Shown piece by piece: positions 21,241-33,308 of a stretch of 64,000 bases of DNA (position 1 is its first letter; the number at the start of each line of letters is the position of its first letter). Where the stretch lies: the NCBI RefSeq assembly GCF_029227915.1, contig NC_079877.1, forward strand, positions 11,905,351-11,969,350. Reading direction: 5' to 3'. The position numbers were made by a program, and so were the translations under genes. Under the pieces are notes generated by a model, which had not been told where the DNA came from, made no database searches, and saw only the letters and a list, made by a program, of their open reading frames with translations. Source of the DNA: Hydractinia symbiolongicarpus (Eukaryota > Cnidaria > Hydrozoa > Anthoathecata > Hydractiniidae).

Positions 21241-22039
21241 TTTATTTTTCGGAGAATGTTTCCGGTAAAAGTTCAAAAAACATGTACAGGTAAAAGATGT
21301 CACACATGTATATAGACGTAACACCATTTTTAAAAAACTTTATCGCAGCATAAACGAAGCCGGTTAAAAACGGGGTCTGCCAGGATCCCAAATAATGCTG
21401 CGGGGCCACGGGAATTTCTGCGGGTCTCGATACTTGCGAAGCCATGTTGCTGAGAGACAGACAGACGGATCCTTTTTGAGAAAACAAAAAATTATCAGTA
21501 TATGCATTGGTAATTTCCTTTCAAAGTAGCTCAAATAGCTGGAATTTAGAAAAGGAAAATTATTGTCCAATTGAAATGCGTAAAAATAGCCAGTGGTAGA
21601 ATTTTGTGAAAACAAATCACAGATAGGGTTTGCGCAATGTTGCGACAGGTCTACCTCAGAACCTCTTAAAGCGGACTCCTGCTTATCATGCACTTTTTTA
21701 AAAAGACAACTTTTTCTTTTACTTTTTTGAGTTAGGATGAAAAATAATAACATTTAAAAAAAATCCATAATTGCGACCGTACAGTGACCGATAAGATTCA
21801 ATTTTGAACAAAACCGATGGGGTGATGATACAGGAACTGAGGATGATATAGACTTAAAAATTGGTAGGGATTTCCTTTTTTGTCGAGCTGGTACTGGCAC
21901 CAAGAATCTTTCGATATCGGACATGAGTCGAGGTAGCCAGCAACATGATACACGCTTTTATTATAGATTTCAGATTTCCCACGTTCTGACGAAGACCAAT
22001 TCCAAAGTAAATTCGCGATTTGTCTATCTTTGCATCCGT

Positions 22040-22960
22040 TAATCTTCCTCTCCCCCCTAAGTCGTCAACATTTTTTTAATTTTTCGTAGTCTGCAACCGA
22101 TACTTTTTTGATAGTGACCTATATCTTCACGTTTAACCATTTCCTTCCTGTCATTTTTATAAATATCTTTCACTGCAGGGTAAGCCTTACTATCGCCATC
22201 TCCATAAAAGGATGTGTAGTAAAATCCATATTGATCTTCCAAATATTGTTTCGGTTGAAGATTCTCCGTAATTCAAATTACACACATGTGACGCCTTCCT
22301 TATTACGTATTTCATAGGGTCCAGTTTAGCTATTTTTTGCATGCTGGTGCAATCTTTACAATTCTTTGAAAAAATAGCAGTATCAAGTTTTTTTCTGAAC
22401 CTATGGAAATAGCAGTAATAACACCAAGTGTTGATTAAAATCCTTGACGCTGCATAGCTCCGTCAACTGATACACCAACGTCGGCAGTTCTTTTCCCTTT
22501 GCCTTAGTCAACAGCTGCTTCAGGAATACTTTTCTCCGTTATTTCTTTGGAACCTAATTTGATTCTCCTGGTTGTATGATCATATCCATCTTTCGAGAAT
22601 GGTGGAGGTATGTCAAGAAAACCACACAGCGTTTTTAAACCGGAATATCCGATTCCAATAGTACCCACAAGTACCGACAAAATTCTAGACAATAATGACA
22701 TTTCCAAGAGCTTAACCCAGATATGGATGTACCCTTTTGTATTTCAAAGGTTTTAATCTCTTTAACCTTTTATAAAGGAGTAGTATAAACTGTTTTTGCG
22801 ACTGGAACATGTTCAACAATCATGTCAATATCTTGATTTGGAAGTGCTACTTGAGTAATGTTGTCCTCAAGGTTTATTCTTTTTACTTGGAGTTCTTCTT
22901 TCTCTGCTATATGATTTCTTGCTCCTCTGATTGCTACATCTTCCTGCATCTCCTATGCCT
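22040..22960 (-). pseudogene. Degraded Mutator-like transposase
   Basis: Minus-strand fragments resemble the transposase domain of Mutator-like elements found in cnidarians: GYSGLKTLCGFLDIPPPFS (22504-22707), DVGVSVDGAMQRQG and LGVITAIS in other frames, and FYGDGDSKAYPAV followed by GHYQKSIGCRLRKIKK (22057-22242). Several stops and frameshifts break the frame. It has no relation to the receptor genes other than location. The family call is from recognition of motifs only. Confidence 0.5.
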
Positions 22961-23339
22961 CTAATTATTTGCTGTTTGCCTGCTATTTCACTACCACACG
23001 TAAAGAAAATAAGAAATTTATACTAATTCTGCTTATCTGGTAGTGTAAGAGACTAAAGACAGTTGTACGTTTAATATATGACCAAAAGTATTGGCCTGAG
23101 TACCGCACAAATTACAGACCATAAACCCAGTTTTATTAAAAGTGCCGTATATGCCGTTCTTGACGAATAACGTACCTCAGAAAAAGACGTAAGACTGAGG
23201 AATAAATTGTTGTTTGTTTTTTTTAAATTTTTTTCCTAGTTAAGTGCAATGTAAGGCTGATTACTCATTGTGGGTGGCCTTTCGGAAAAAATGAAGTTCA
23301 TATTTGGAAACTACGACAAATTCTGTGCAAGATAGGTGT

Positions 23340-23760
23340 ATATACAAATTCCTGCTGTAAATGTAAGGCCTATATAATGAGATGCCTTATATAAGATGAG
23401 ATGGCTATATAATGCTGTTGTAGGAAATACTTAATAATCAGTGTGTTTCTGCCTCCTTTGTCTTCAATTTCATTTTCACTGCTATAACTCGGGGTGCCTA
23501 AAAGTGCAATTGTGTTAGCAATTCAAGACTTAGAATTGCTATTTGCGTGACCGTTTTTGCTATAATTTTGTTACCAATAATTTCTTCGTATCCAACCCTT
23601 TCAAAAGGAAGTAAATAAATAAATTAATTGTTAATGCAAATATTGCTTTTAAAAGTTCAAAAATAAATTTAATTAATAGAATCATGTGTCTTTTAACATT
23701 ACAGGGTGTTTGCAAGCCTCAATAGCACTTGTAGGTGGTAACCAGGAAATATTTTGCCAG
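23340..23760 (-). pseudogene. Shattered Alr-like 3' end relic
   Basis: In minus order, the remains of domain 3 (ACKHPVMLK, about 23690-23760), a transmembrane exon (GLDTKKLLVT, about 23510-23610) and a tail exon (GTPSYSSENE, about 23340-23500), all with stops and indels. It is closely followed on the plus side by the Penelope-like element. Confidence 0.55.
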
Positions 23761-24602
23761 GACACTAAGATTTCTTGTAAATGTATTCAAGATTTTGATA
23801 AATGTTACTTTGGTTACTAATTATTTCAGGCAAATGCAAAAGGGGTGTAATAATAGCGTTTGCTCTCTTACTATCAAAAACACGAATTTTTTCATATTTA
23901 ATCAATTATAATGAAGAAAGTAGAATGAAACAGAAGACAATGGAAATGAGACCCTAGGAATGCAGCAACAAAAATTAAAAGTTCTGAGTGGCCGAAAATA
24001 TGAAGAATAGACAAAAATAATGAAACAAAGTATAGTTATACTTTCTACTTTTAACACTACTTTCAATTTTGTCGTGTAAAAGATTAGTTTCGATCTTTTG
24101 TGTGTGTTTTAATTACGTGTTCAAAACAACAACACATCCAAGAAAGAAGCGCTGCTATCATTTTTGTCATCAAAATGAAGTATTGCTTTGATATTTAAAT
24201 TAAAGTATAGAAAGTTGAGCGGCAGCTAATTTTATTTTTCTCTAAAACACACTTTGAAACCTAATTGTAATTGTAGCATCATTTCTATCAAAATCCTATC
24301 GATTATAATTTTTTAAGAATGGTAATGGTCGGGCACTTTTTGCTCCACACATTGAGTGCCTGTTGGGTAAAAATGAATTACCAACATGAACAAAATTCCT
24401 CACTTAGCTTGTTTCGTTTGAAAAAGAACGTCAATTTTTCTTCATAACTCTCAGAAATTGGGAGAGAAGATATTTCAATTGCTTTAGAATATTGTTTTAA
24501 TACTCGATATCTGTTTCATCATTGTCTTCCTAAATCAGCCTAAGGTGTGCAAAACCTGGTAAGAAAATATTTCCTGATCTCTTAAGGTTTTTTTTCTTAA
24601 TT

Positions 24603-25310
24603 TCTTTTTGGCTCGTATATTATCCCATTAAACCTTATTTAATAATAGTTGCGAAAGCGGAAGATGCAATTAAAGATCTACCAAAAGAAGAGGCAGACAC
24701 AGTAAGACCTAAAGTAAGGCTCACGCTACAGAAAAGCAAAACACCAAAGAACAATTTGCAAAAATCTGAAAGACTGTCATTGAAGAATCTAAAGAAGGAC
24801 AAAGATATCATAATCCTACCGGCAGACAAGGGGAGAACAACGGTTATCATAAATACACTTGACTACATCAACAAGTGCAACGAACACATCAACAACTGGC
24901 CTTACAAACTTCTCAAGAAAGATCCCACAGAAGTCATCAAACGAGAAGCGAGGAACATCTTAATGGAGTTGAAGAGAAAAGAATACATCGACGATAAGCA
25001 GTATTACCGACTGAAACCTTGTGACGGACCACCACTGCGATTTTACGGACTACCCAAAATTCATAAACAGGGAAATCCAATTCTACCAATAGTCTCCTGC
25101 ACTGGAACACCGTTATACAACCTATCAAAATTTGTTGCTTCCATCCTCAGCAAATTCACAGCAAGTGACCACAGCAAAAACTCAAAAGAATTTTCGGAAT
25201 ACATCAGAGAAATAAAGATAGCAGACGACGAATGCATGGTATCATTTGATGTCACATCACTCTACACAAATGTTCCCATAAAAGACACCTTACGACAAAG
25301 ACATCATTAA
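24603..25310 (+). pseudogene. Penelope RT, N-terminal segment
   Basis: Contains DIIILPADKGRTTVI, FYGLPKIHKQGNPILPIVS and FDVTSLYTNVPIKDTL, the early RT blocks. It ends at a stop caused by an indel; the next segment continues in another frame. No ATG is needed as the 5' end appears truncated. Confidence 0.75.
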
Positions 25311-25314
25311 AGAC

Positions 25315-25938
25315 CTTAGCGAAAACGATGCTGCATTCGGTGAAAAGACAAAGATTCCAGTACCGGATTTTCTGCGTTTGGTCGAACTTGTTCTAACCAA
25401 AACATGGTATCTGTTTAATAAGAACTTCTACAGTCAAACAGACGGAGTTGCCATGGGAGGCCCTGCATCATCAGTAGTCGCAGAAATATACATGCAAGCA
25501 CACGAGACAACAGCATTTGTCACATCAGACAGACGTAAAAAGGTTTGGAAAGGATTTGTTGACGACGTATTCGCTATAATCAAAAGATCTCATCTAGAAG
25601 AGTTCCATGAACACATCAACGGCCTACATCGACAAATCAAATTCACTGTTGAGCTTGAACAGGATGGAAGTATCGCTTTCCTGGACACTTTGGTCAAACG
25701 CAAGAATGGTTCTATTTCAGTTTCAGTGTATCGTAAACCAACACACACTGACCAGTACCTAAACTTCGAATCAAACCATCAGAAATCTTGCAAAGAAAGT
25801 GTCATATCTTCATTACTGAATCGTGCCAACAGTGTAGTCAGTGACAAACAGGAGAGGAAAATAGAAATTCGACGTGTAATAAATGCATTAATCGCAAATG
25901 GATACAGTCATAAAGTCATCATGCAAGTACAAAATTAA
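25315..25938 (+). pseudogene. Penelope RT, catalytic segment
   Basis: Contains the MGGPASSVVAEIYM and KGFVDDVFAII blocks with both catalytic aspartates, followed by FLDTLVKR and VYRKPTHTDQYL. It ends at TAA 25936-25938; the frame then continues directly into the endonuclease segment. Confidence 0.78.
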
Positions 25939-26460
25939 ATGAAGAGAAGATGCAACGGAGACAACAAGGAAACATCAGAGGAATTTATCGCATCAGCATT
26001 CCTACCCTTCGTACCAGGTACCAGCGAGATCCTTCGTCGAGTTTTAAGGCAACACAAGATCAAATGCATTCTTACCTCTAAAGACACCCTAAGAAGCACT
26101 TTGTCTAAACCAAAAGACAAAATAAACCTGGAAGAACAAAGCAATGTTGTTTACGAAATCCCGTGTAAAGATTGTGATGCAGTGTATATAGGCGAAACAA
26201 AAAGAAAGCTTAAGCAACGAGTACAAGAATCTATGCGCGCAGTGAGAAACGGAGATGTGACGAAAAACGAAATTGTGGACCACAGTTGGAGCAGAAGTCA
26301 TCAGTTTTATTGGGATGAGAAGAAAATCATTGACAGAGAATCCAGAACAACGGTCAGGAAGATTAAAGAAACCATCAACAGTGTAGAACGTAACAAACAC
26401 ATAAACAGCATCTCGTATCAACTTCCTGAGATTTGGTTACCAGCCTTACAGAAGAAGTAG
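25939..26460 (+). pseudogene. Penelope thumb/GIY-YIG endonuclease segment
   Basis: 173 residues, in frame with the previous segment after one stop. VYEIPCKDCDAVYIGETKR (from residue 71) is the GIY-YIG core with the CxxC typical of Penelope-like elements, followed by the R of KQRVQE. It ends at TAG 26458-26460. Confidence 0.78.
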
Positions 26461-26596
26461 TTACCTACATCCAGGTCCGAAAATGTTAATTACCGTAATT
26501 AACTGTAATTATCAGCTCGTTTCTGATTGGTTAATTTTTATGAATTAGTATCCTCTGCAATTATATAAATACATGTGCAACATCATTTTACTTTGC

Positions 26597-26628
26597 CCGA
26601 TGATGGGAGAAGGATCTCCCGAAACGTC
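26597..26628 (+). ncRNA. Hammerhead-ribozyme-like motif
   Basis: CCGATGAT, a stem GGGAGA/TCTCCC with AGGA loop, then GAAAC. Hammerhead ribozymes are known in Penelope-like elements; the core CTGATGA is CCGATGA here, so activity may be lost. Stems I and III were not resolved. Confidence 0.4.
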
Positions 26629-26669
26629 GCCTACTAAACTATCATGTTCAAGAAATGATATACTTTCCA

Positions 26670-27372
26670 CAGTAATACTAATTTCTTCGTATCCAAACTT
26701 TTCACTAAAAATAACACGAAATAAGTCTCAATGCTGTTTCAACACAAACCGTAAAGCAGCATTGGCCATTAAATCTGGATATACTTTCCAAAAATATAGG
26801 ATGCTTGCAAGGATTGGTAGCATTTGCAGATGCAGGAGTTGTTAAACTGGTATTGATTTTCACCTTCTGACCGTATTTGTTTTTGTATGAAGCACAGCGT
26901 AGTATGTAATAAATGTATCTTTGCCACCTTCAAATTGTAAGTAATAGTTAGCGCACAGTTGCCAGTCGCTTCACGTGTCTATATACCATTTATACAATCA
27001 TTGTCTCAGTAGAATAATGCATTTTGTACTTTTCGAGGCGAAACTAAAGTTTTAAAAAAAATTAAACACCTTTATAATCAATGCCAGAGAAAAAAATTAA
27101 GTAGTCATTACAGGTTACGTCAGTCAGTGTCTCTCCTTTAATAATTTTTTTTTCACAATCTTCACGTGTTATAAGGCGTGTTTCATAACCATATCTATAT
27201 CGAATGGTTGAGATATTTCCATTGGTAGAATTTGAATACTCTATTACTGTTTCTAATTTTCAAGTTAAAACAGGTTTTGGATTTCCACACACTTCCCTTG
27301 AGACTGATAATTGATTTTCTTCGTTTACAAGGTAACTTCAGTTTAGTGAAATACCACAAACATTAGGACCAC
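26670..27372 (-). pseudogene. Alr-like pseudogene beside Penelope element
   Basis: Domain 2 (27112-27372) has GGPNVCGISLN followed by TGA and further damage. Domain 3 (about 26787-27043) lacks the VIWASY region by deletion and has lost the donor G. The transmembrane exon (about 26675-26708) is cut after SLDTKKLV by retroelement sequence; no tail exon follows on the far side. There is no domain 1 or leader upstream within 5 kb. The order and exon borders match genes A, B, E and F. Confidence 0.7.
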
Positions 27373-27379
27373 CTAAGAA

Positions 27380-29039
27380 AGCAAACAAACATTTTATTCA
27401 GTGTTTTATGTCCTAAGTTTGGTAATAATCTGTGTTGTCAGCCTCAAAGTAGCCATTTTTTATTTCTCTGGCAAGAGTTTTGTACGTATATGTTAAGTAT
27501 TTAGTAAAAATAAGTCATTAGTAACAATAGATCAATTCCAGCGGGCACATGACGTCGTGCATATGACCAGTGACATTTTTATATGGCCCATTTCAGGCCT
27601 TAAAATAAACATTTTAAACAATTTCCTATTCAAATATATGTTGTACCTGAAAATGCGATAGAAAATAACAATTTATTTCTACATATATCATCTTACAAAA
27701 CTATCGTATGCCTAAGCATAAAACATAAACCTTTATCGCTTTTGTGAAATGCTATATTGTAATTGGGCTTAAAGAGGACGTAAGAGTTGCGCAAAATCTA
27801 GTAAAGAAAACATTTTTAGGGGAACATGTTGGTAATTTGTATCATCATAATCAGAAGAAGTCGATTTTGTTTCAGTTTTGCTGCCTGCCAAAAAAAAGCG
27901 TTTTTGGTCAGATAACTTTACCTTCTTCACGGCATTGTTTCAAATATTTCTAACATTATATAAAAAAATGATACTGCAAATGGGGCCTTTTTACCAATAT
28001 CATGCATCTCCTATCTCCAGTTATACATTTTAGCCACTTTGTTATGAATTTACACTTTCTTTTCGTTTGGTTTAGGAGACTTTCCCAAGTTTTTACTGTA
28101 AAGGTGGGCAGTTGACTCGCCATCTGACCTTATATGTTTTCATATTATTATAAATATTTTTAAGTTCTTGCCAGACATGTTCATGTTTATGTTTCTCAAT
28201 GGCTTATTTGTGACACGGCAGCAAATACTTTTTAGGATCTCATAAACTTAAATAAGAATTTGTGATTGCGAATTCGTGTCAATAAAAAAACATGTCTTTA
28301 TTGCGGAGTTTCATACCGCGCAGGTCCGGGCACTAGCGAAGCGCTTTGTAGGGACAAAATTTTGGCTTGTTTTCTTTTGTCTCGATAGCCCAAATAATTT
28401 TCATGGTCAGTTTTTCACAACTATTGTGGTTAGTGCTGCGAAAAGAGGCAGAAATGCAAAACCCTACCTGATGATTCTTCTACTAATTTTTTGCTTTTAA
28501 CTGACGTTTTACCTTTTATTAACACGTTTAAATGGTGTTGCTAGCCCTCTTTGTGGTATATTGACATGGCTAAGATGTTGGAATCGAAGAAAACTTAAAT
28601 TACTTACTTTTAAAGAAAGACAAGAGAAGACATTGTTGATGTTGGTTTTAGCATTTTCTGTGTGTTTTCACATGTTAGGATGAATATTTCATCACGTTTT
28701 CTAGCCATGTATAAATCAAAAACAAATCAACTTTAAGTTTTTAGCCAGCTAAAAACGCAGATTTTAAGGCAGCATTCTGCTTTAAAGGCAGCTAGCTATG
28801 GCTATCTTTATTTATTTCTATTCACTTAAAGTTTTTATTCAGTTTGGTGTTTTGCTATTTATTTTTATGTTGAAGTTGGGTCTAGCTAGCTACCTCTGAC
28901 TAAAAAGTGAAAGTAGCCAATTGTAGTTTTTAACTAGCTACAACAAAATTCTTATGCTAAATGCAGTTAGGTAGCTTCACCTTTGATTAATGTCATGACT
29001 TTATTCTGCAAAATTAAATAGCCGAGTCATACTTTTAAC
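27380..29039. other. Intergenic
   Basis: AT-rich. 27400-28250 resembles the sequence upstream of the domain 2 exon of gene A (about 2020-2700), i.e. the duplicated unit continues, but no exon is visible. Short AGCTAGCT-rich stretches occur near 28790-28960. Confidence 0.35.
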
Positions 29040-29510
29040 TAGACGGGTAACGACAAACTGTTTATCGTGTTTTTATTTAAACCGAAGTTGCAATAACTTA
29101 AACTTTGTTTAAGTGTGAGAATTTTTTTTTTTAAAGGGGATTATTTATATACGCCTGTGCAACACCATTTAACTGTACTAAGCGCTCAGCCTAGTGTCAC
29201 GATTAATTATTTTTAACTTTCAATGACTTATGCTGCAAAATAAAATAATAATGACTGATTGTTTTTGTTATGACAAAGTTGCAACGGTTTGTATACTCTG
29301 TTTCTATTTTAGCTATCATTGCATGAAAGTAATTTTCTGAAAAATATCTTACAGTCGCAACACTGTAACAGTGTATGCACTTCTCCTGATTTATGACATA
29401 CTGCATACCTGCACTAAAGCGCTCCACCTGATTGTGTGACACAGTTTACAGCTCAATGGCGGCTCACACCTTAACTTGTGGCTTACTCCTGGATTTTTCC
29501 ACGGGTTAAC
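29040..29510 (+). mobile_element. Helitron-like repeat family, inverted copy
   Basis: Inverted relative to 12887-13720 and 20645-20935: atactgcatacctg, gcgctccacctga, gactgattgtttttgttatgac and gtactaagcgctcagcc blocks are present. Non-coding. Confidence 0.45.
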
Positions 29511-30644
29511 GACTATTTTAAATATTTTGTGTGTGCAATAGCAACATTGAGTTCAATTTATGAACACATCGCACTTTCATTTATGTCGAATAAATGACTA
29601 ATTCGACTGCTTCCCATAATAAAAACGGTGCTTCTTGACAAAATTTATTGGGAACTGTGCAAGTCTTTTGAATAAAATGGAAACACTAACAACAATACAT
29701 ACCATGTTTACAAATTACCATACATATATTTCGTGTATACAGATAAACGCTCCGTGTGCAGAATTTCTTCTTTGCGAGACATGTTTTTACAATTTGTTGG
29801 AAAACATTTATACATCATTTCGGAAAAAATTGGATTTTTAGTCAGCAATTATGCCATATAACATTTATTTGCTGTAGAACGAATTTATAATTAAATTTTA
29901 GGCCTGTAGCTGTATTTTTGACAAGTTCCAAGCTTTGAACAACTACACAGTAGAACTGCTGATATAAACAATTCATTGTTGCAATTTCTTCACTTGATAA
30001 CTTACTATAGGTTGGCAAGTATAATTCAATTTGGACAAGTCTATCAAAATTTAAGAAGAGGACCATATTTAACCATCTGTTATGGTATGCTCGAAAAACA
30101 CTGGATAGAACGAGTTAGGGCCTTGGTACTTTCGGTGGTTTGTAGCTTTCTAACACAGACTGAATCCAATAGCATTGCATCTTTTGCATTTGCTTTTTAA
30201 TGATGTCATGAAGATATTTTGCACTAAACAAAGAAAATGGCGATAGACTTATTGAGAACACATTCAGCAGAAATATAACATTTAATCGAAAAGTTACCTA
30301 TTTTAATTAATCCTTGCTACTAAGTGTTTGACATGGTATTTAACTTGATGTTACATATCACATTGGTAATTACTTTATTCTTAATATTAGTAAAAAAAGC
30401 AATAGAATCAGTAATCAATTTTAACCTCATTTCCCCCATCCTCATTTGCCCAAATCTTTCCCGGGTTTTCAATAACTCCTTTTTGCTTGACTGCGGGGTT
30501 ATTGACTATTACTTAAAACAATCCCTAAAAATCTCATTAGGATTGTTAGATCGTTAGGATTAAGTTGAAACTTAGAATGCAATTTTATTTCATTAATCCG
30601 AATTTATAAGCAATTTTTGGCATGTTTTTATGCGAACTATGTAA

Positions 30645-31515
30645 TCAACGTAGAAAGTGTTGCGGAGAGGTTACCAAGCCAAAGGCATTAAGCACGACAA
30701 GGAAGGGAAAGGGCACGGCAAAGGCAGGTAGGAAACAGGAAGGGAAATCAGCAAGGTAGGAGTAGGCAAGGCATGGGAGGCACAGGCAAGGGCATAGTAG
30801 TCAGGCACCGAAAAAAGCATAGGAACGGTAGGCAAAGGCACGGTAAGTGATGGTAAGGGAACACCAAGGCAGGGGCACACTAATAGAAAATCTCCCCCCT
30901 ACAACTTAAAGATTACGTATACTCAATATATCTAAGATGTGTATCATATTAGTGAAGGAGTATACAAAGTGTGAGGTGTAAATTTTGCAAAGTCAATAGC
31001 TCAAAAAAGGGTCTTAAATTTCTATCAGGTCAATATACAGTGAAAAAACAAAGCATTTTGGGGCCGGCTCTATAAATAAAAGTGATGATTGTATGAAAAA
31101 ATCCCCCTCTACTCAACGATATACATAATGTCCTCAATATAGCTAATCATATAGTGAACATCTGGTTGTTGCCCACAATATAGACACAATCCTCCACAAA
31201 AATATGGCTCCCTACTCCCCCTCCATGTTTAATGTTAAGTAGTGCCCTTTGTAGCTAAGCAGCTGAAATGATTACATAAGACCACGCCAACCTCTATATA
31301 AACATTGATCATCGGGGGGGGGGGGACGGAACGTACTATTTGCCGAATATGTAGCTATAGCTATGTTCTTTGTAGCAAGTTTAACACTAGCCATTAGGAT
31401 GCTGTTTGACCTTTTTTATGCTATTAGCTATCTAACTCTTCAATTCAAGTAGCTAGGTAGCTATTTAAGTTCTATTACCATTCCAGCTCAGTCAGTCGTT
31501 TTATGCTAGCTAGCC
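30645..31515 (+). repeat. Interspersed repeat, copy 2
   Basis: Matches the order of blocks at 11585-12440 (gtagaaagtgttgcggag, tcctccacaaaaatatggct, ttttatgctagctagc, ttaggtgtgag). It carries an expanded purine-rich AAGGCA-type array at 30676-30875 and a 13-G run near 31313. Confidence 0.5.
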
Positions 31516-31589
31516 TTAGGTGTGAGTAAGAATAACAAAAATGCATTGTCATCATGCGCACCACGTTTTAAAATAATTAATTTTTTTGA

Positions 31590-32055
31590 TTATAAGTTTG
31601 GGTTTGTTATGCAAACTGTTCCTTTAATATTTTGGATTGAAATATTGCGGTTGATATACAATATATGGAAATGATGTAAGTTAATAACTGTTGATTTGTA
31701 ATATTTCGTATAAATTTTGGAAGATTTCGCTTTTTGCGTAAGGTTGTTTGATGCATTTGATTTTGTTGGACACTTTACATTTTTATTTTATTTTTATTTT
31801 TATTCGTTGCATCTGCTTATATTTTTAAATATTTTGGTTTAAACAGGTATAAATATAAAGTAATATAGACTGTGAGCTCCCTCGATCCCAGGGACTTTTG
31901 CGTTTTTGCCGTCCCGTTATAAAAGAAAGACAAAAAGCAGAGGTTTGATTGTAAGTTTCAAAACTTCATATTTCTGTATTGTATGTTTTTGTGTGGTATC
32001 TCTTACATGCATTTAATGAGTGATCCAGTGGATTTTACCACAGGAGTACGGCTAG
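31590..32055 (+). mobile_element. Helitron 3' portion
   Basis: Homologous to 51365-51894 (ttttggattga, cctcgatcccaggg, cccgttataaaaga). It ends with hairpin GTGGATTTTACCAC and CTAG at 32052-32055. The following base is C rather than T and I found no 5' end, so the copy is incomplete or altered. Confidence 0.55.
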
Positions 32056-32059
32056 CCTA

Positions 32060-33096
32060 TTTTATACAACATAAAAAGCACCTAGTTGGAAATTTGTCTC
32101 ATGAACAATCAAAAACTTACACCTAAACAAGCCCGACAAAATCTACTTTATTCTTCTAAATTAGAGACAATCTTGGACAAAATATGTGCGAAATTTTTCT
32201 GTTACAGTCATTTCTATTTCTTTTTTTGCGTCCTTTTTAGATTTAAACTCCACTTTAATACGACATTAAGCAAATAATGGTTAAAAATGCAAAACCTGTT
32301 ACAACGCCGATATCAAGATTGTCCGTTTTTATAAAATAAAGATAACATTGTAATAACAATATTATGACCATAGTTATATTCCTTTAGAATCATTTTCACT
32401 CTTCTGATTTTTTAAGTGAATTACGAAAATTATTAAAAATAGATAGACAGGATAACCAGTGTCTTTCTTTAGAAGGAGAATAGAACTGTTCTTTTTTAAA
32501 AAGAAATTAAATCATCTTCTGAAGAAGAACACAGTGGGTTACATTTTTTTATCTATTTCTGTACAAAAAATGAATATCTCACAATGAATATCTTATCTAC
32601 GTCTCAGCAGAGTTTAATTTAAGGAATTTGCAACTTTCACCTACATTTGCAAAAAATTTAATGTTTGAGTTCTTTCGTTTTTCTTATAACTTCTTAACAA
32701 AAACCACTTTACAGGTTTCAATTTTGAGTATTTCGTTGTACCCATCATAATTTCCTCTTTAGGCAGATTTGAGCAAATTCCAAACAAAAGGATTATGCGA
32801 AAGAAAAGTGCAAACACATGTATTTGTAAAAAGTCTGAAAATAATTAATTAGCGTAAAAACTACTTTGCTAATTATCTGAAATACATCGAATGGAGTTTA
32901 CTCCACATAATATGCAGCAACAATACATTTCAAAATAATCAGACTGTAATAACCACATAATAACCATATAACCTTTCAGTTTTATTTTTACTTTTATCAA
33001 AGTAAATTTCTTATTTAAATTTTTTAATTGCTTAATCAAAACCAATAAAAAAAATTAAGGACAGGGTAAACAGAATGGGAATGTTCTTCCAGTGGC
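32060..33096. other. Gene E 3' flank
   Basis: AT-rich; partly similar to the region below the tail exon of gene F (52380-52780), for example cgaaatatctga-type and aaaataatcagactgtaat blocks near 32870-32950. No gene seen. Confidence 0.35.
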
Positions 33097-33308
33097 TTAT
33101 TTTTGTCTCAAATTGTTCTCTGTTCCAACTTCTGCATACTCATTGACAGGTGTTGGTGATAAATTCGCATAAGCACTTTCCTCTCTCGCTTCCAACTGAA
33201 GGCCTGTATAATGAGATACCGCGTTAGGAGATACTTCATAATCTTGGCCGTCTTTATTTTCGTCATCTTTCTTTACGCTTTCTTTATTTCTGCAATTAGT
33301 CTGAGAGC
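33097..33308 (-). CDS. Gene E exon 6: cytoplasmic tail
   Basis: DYEVS, SHYTGL, SAYANL and NEYAEV with x9 and x7 spacing. SHYTGL and SAYANL fit the ITIM consensus; the pair fits the broad ITAM spacing. TAG/TAA-type stop at 33097-33099. Confidence 0.74.

Larger units (their letters stand above)
24600..26665 (+). mobile_element. Penelope-like retroelement, 5'-truncated and mutated
   Basis: A reverse transcriptase and GIY-YIG endonuclease read in one direction. The frame is open from about 24603. RT motifs: FYGLPKIHK, SFDVTSLYTNVP (end of first segment, stop at 25310), MGGPASSVVAEIYM and the catalytic FVDD (25378-25938). Endonuclease: VYEIPC and VYIGET (26149-26199). There is one frameshift near 25290-25310 and one in-frame TAA at 25936-25938. 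The 3' region carries a hammerhead-like motif. RT plus C-terminal GIY-YIG is diagnostic of Penelope-like elements. It lies against a truncated receptor transmembrane exon (26670-26710). Confidence 0.82.
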
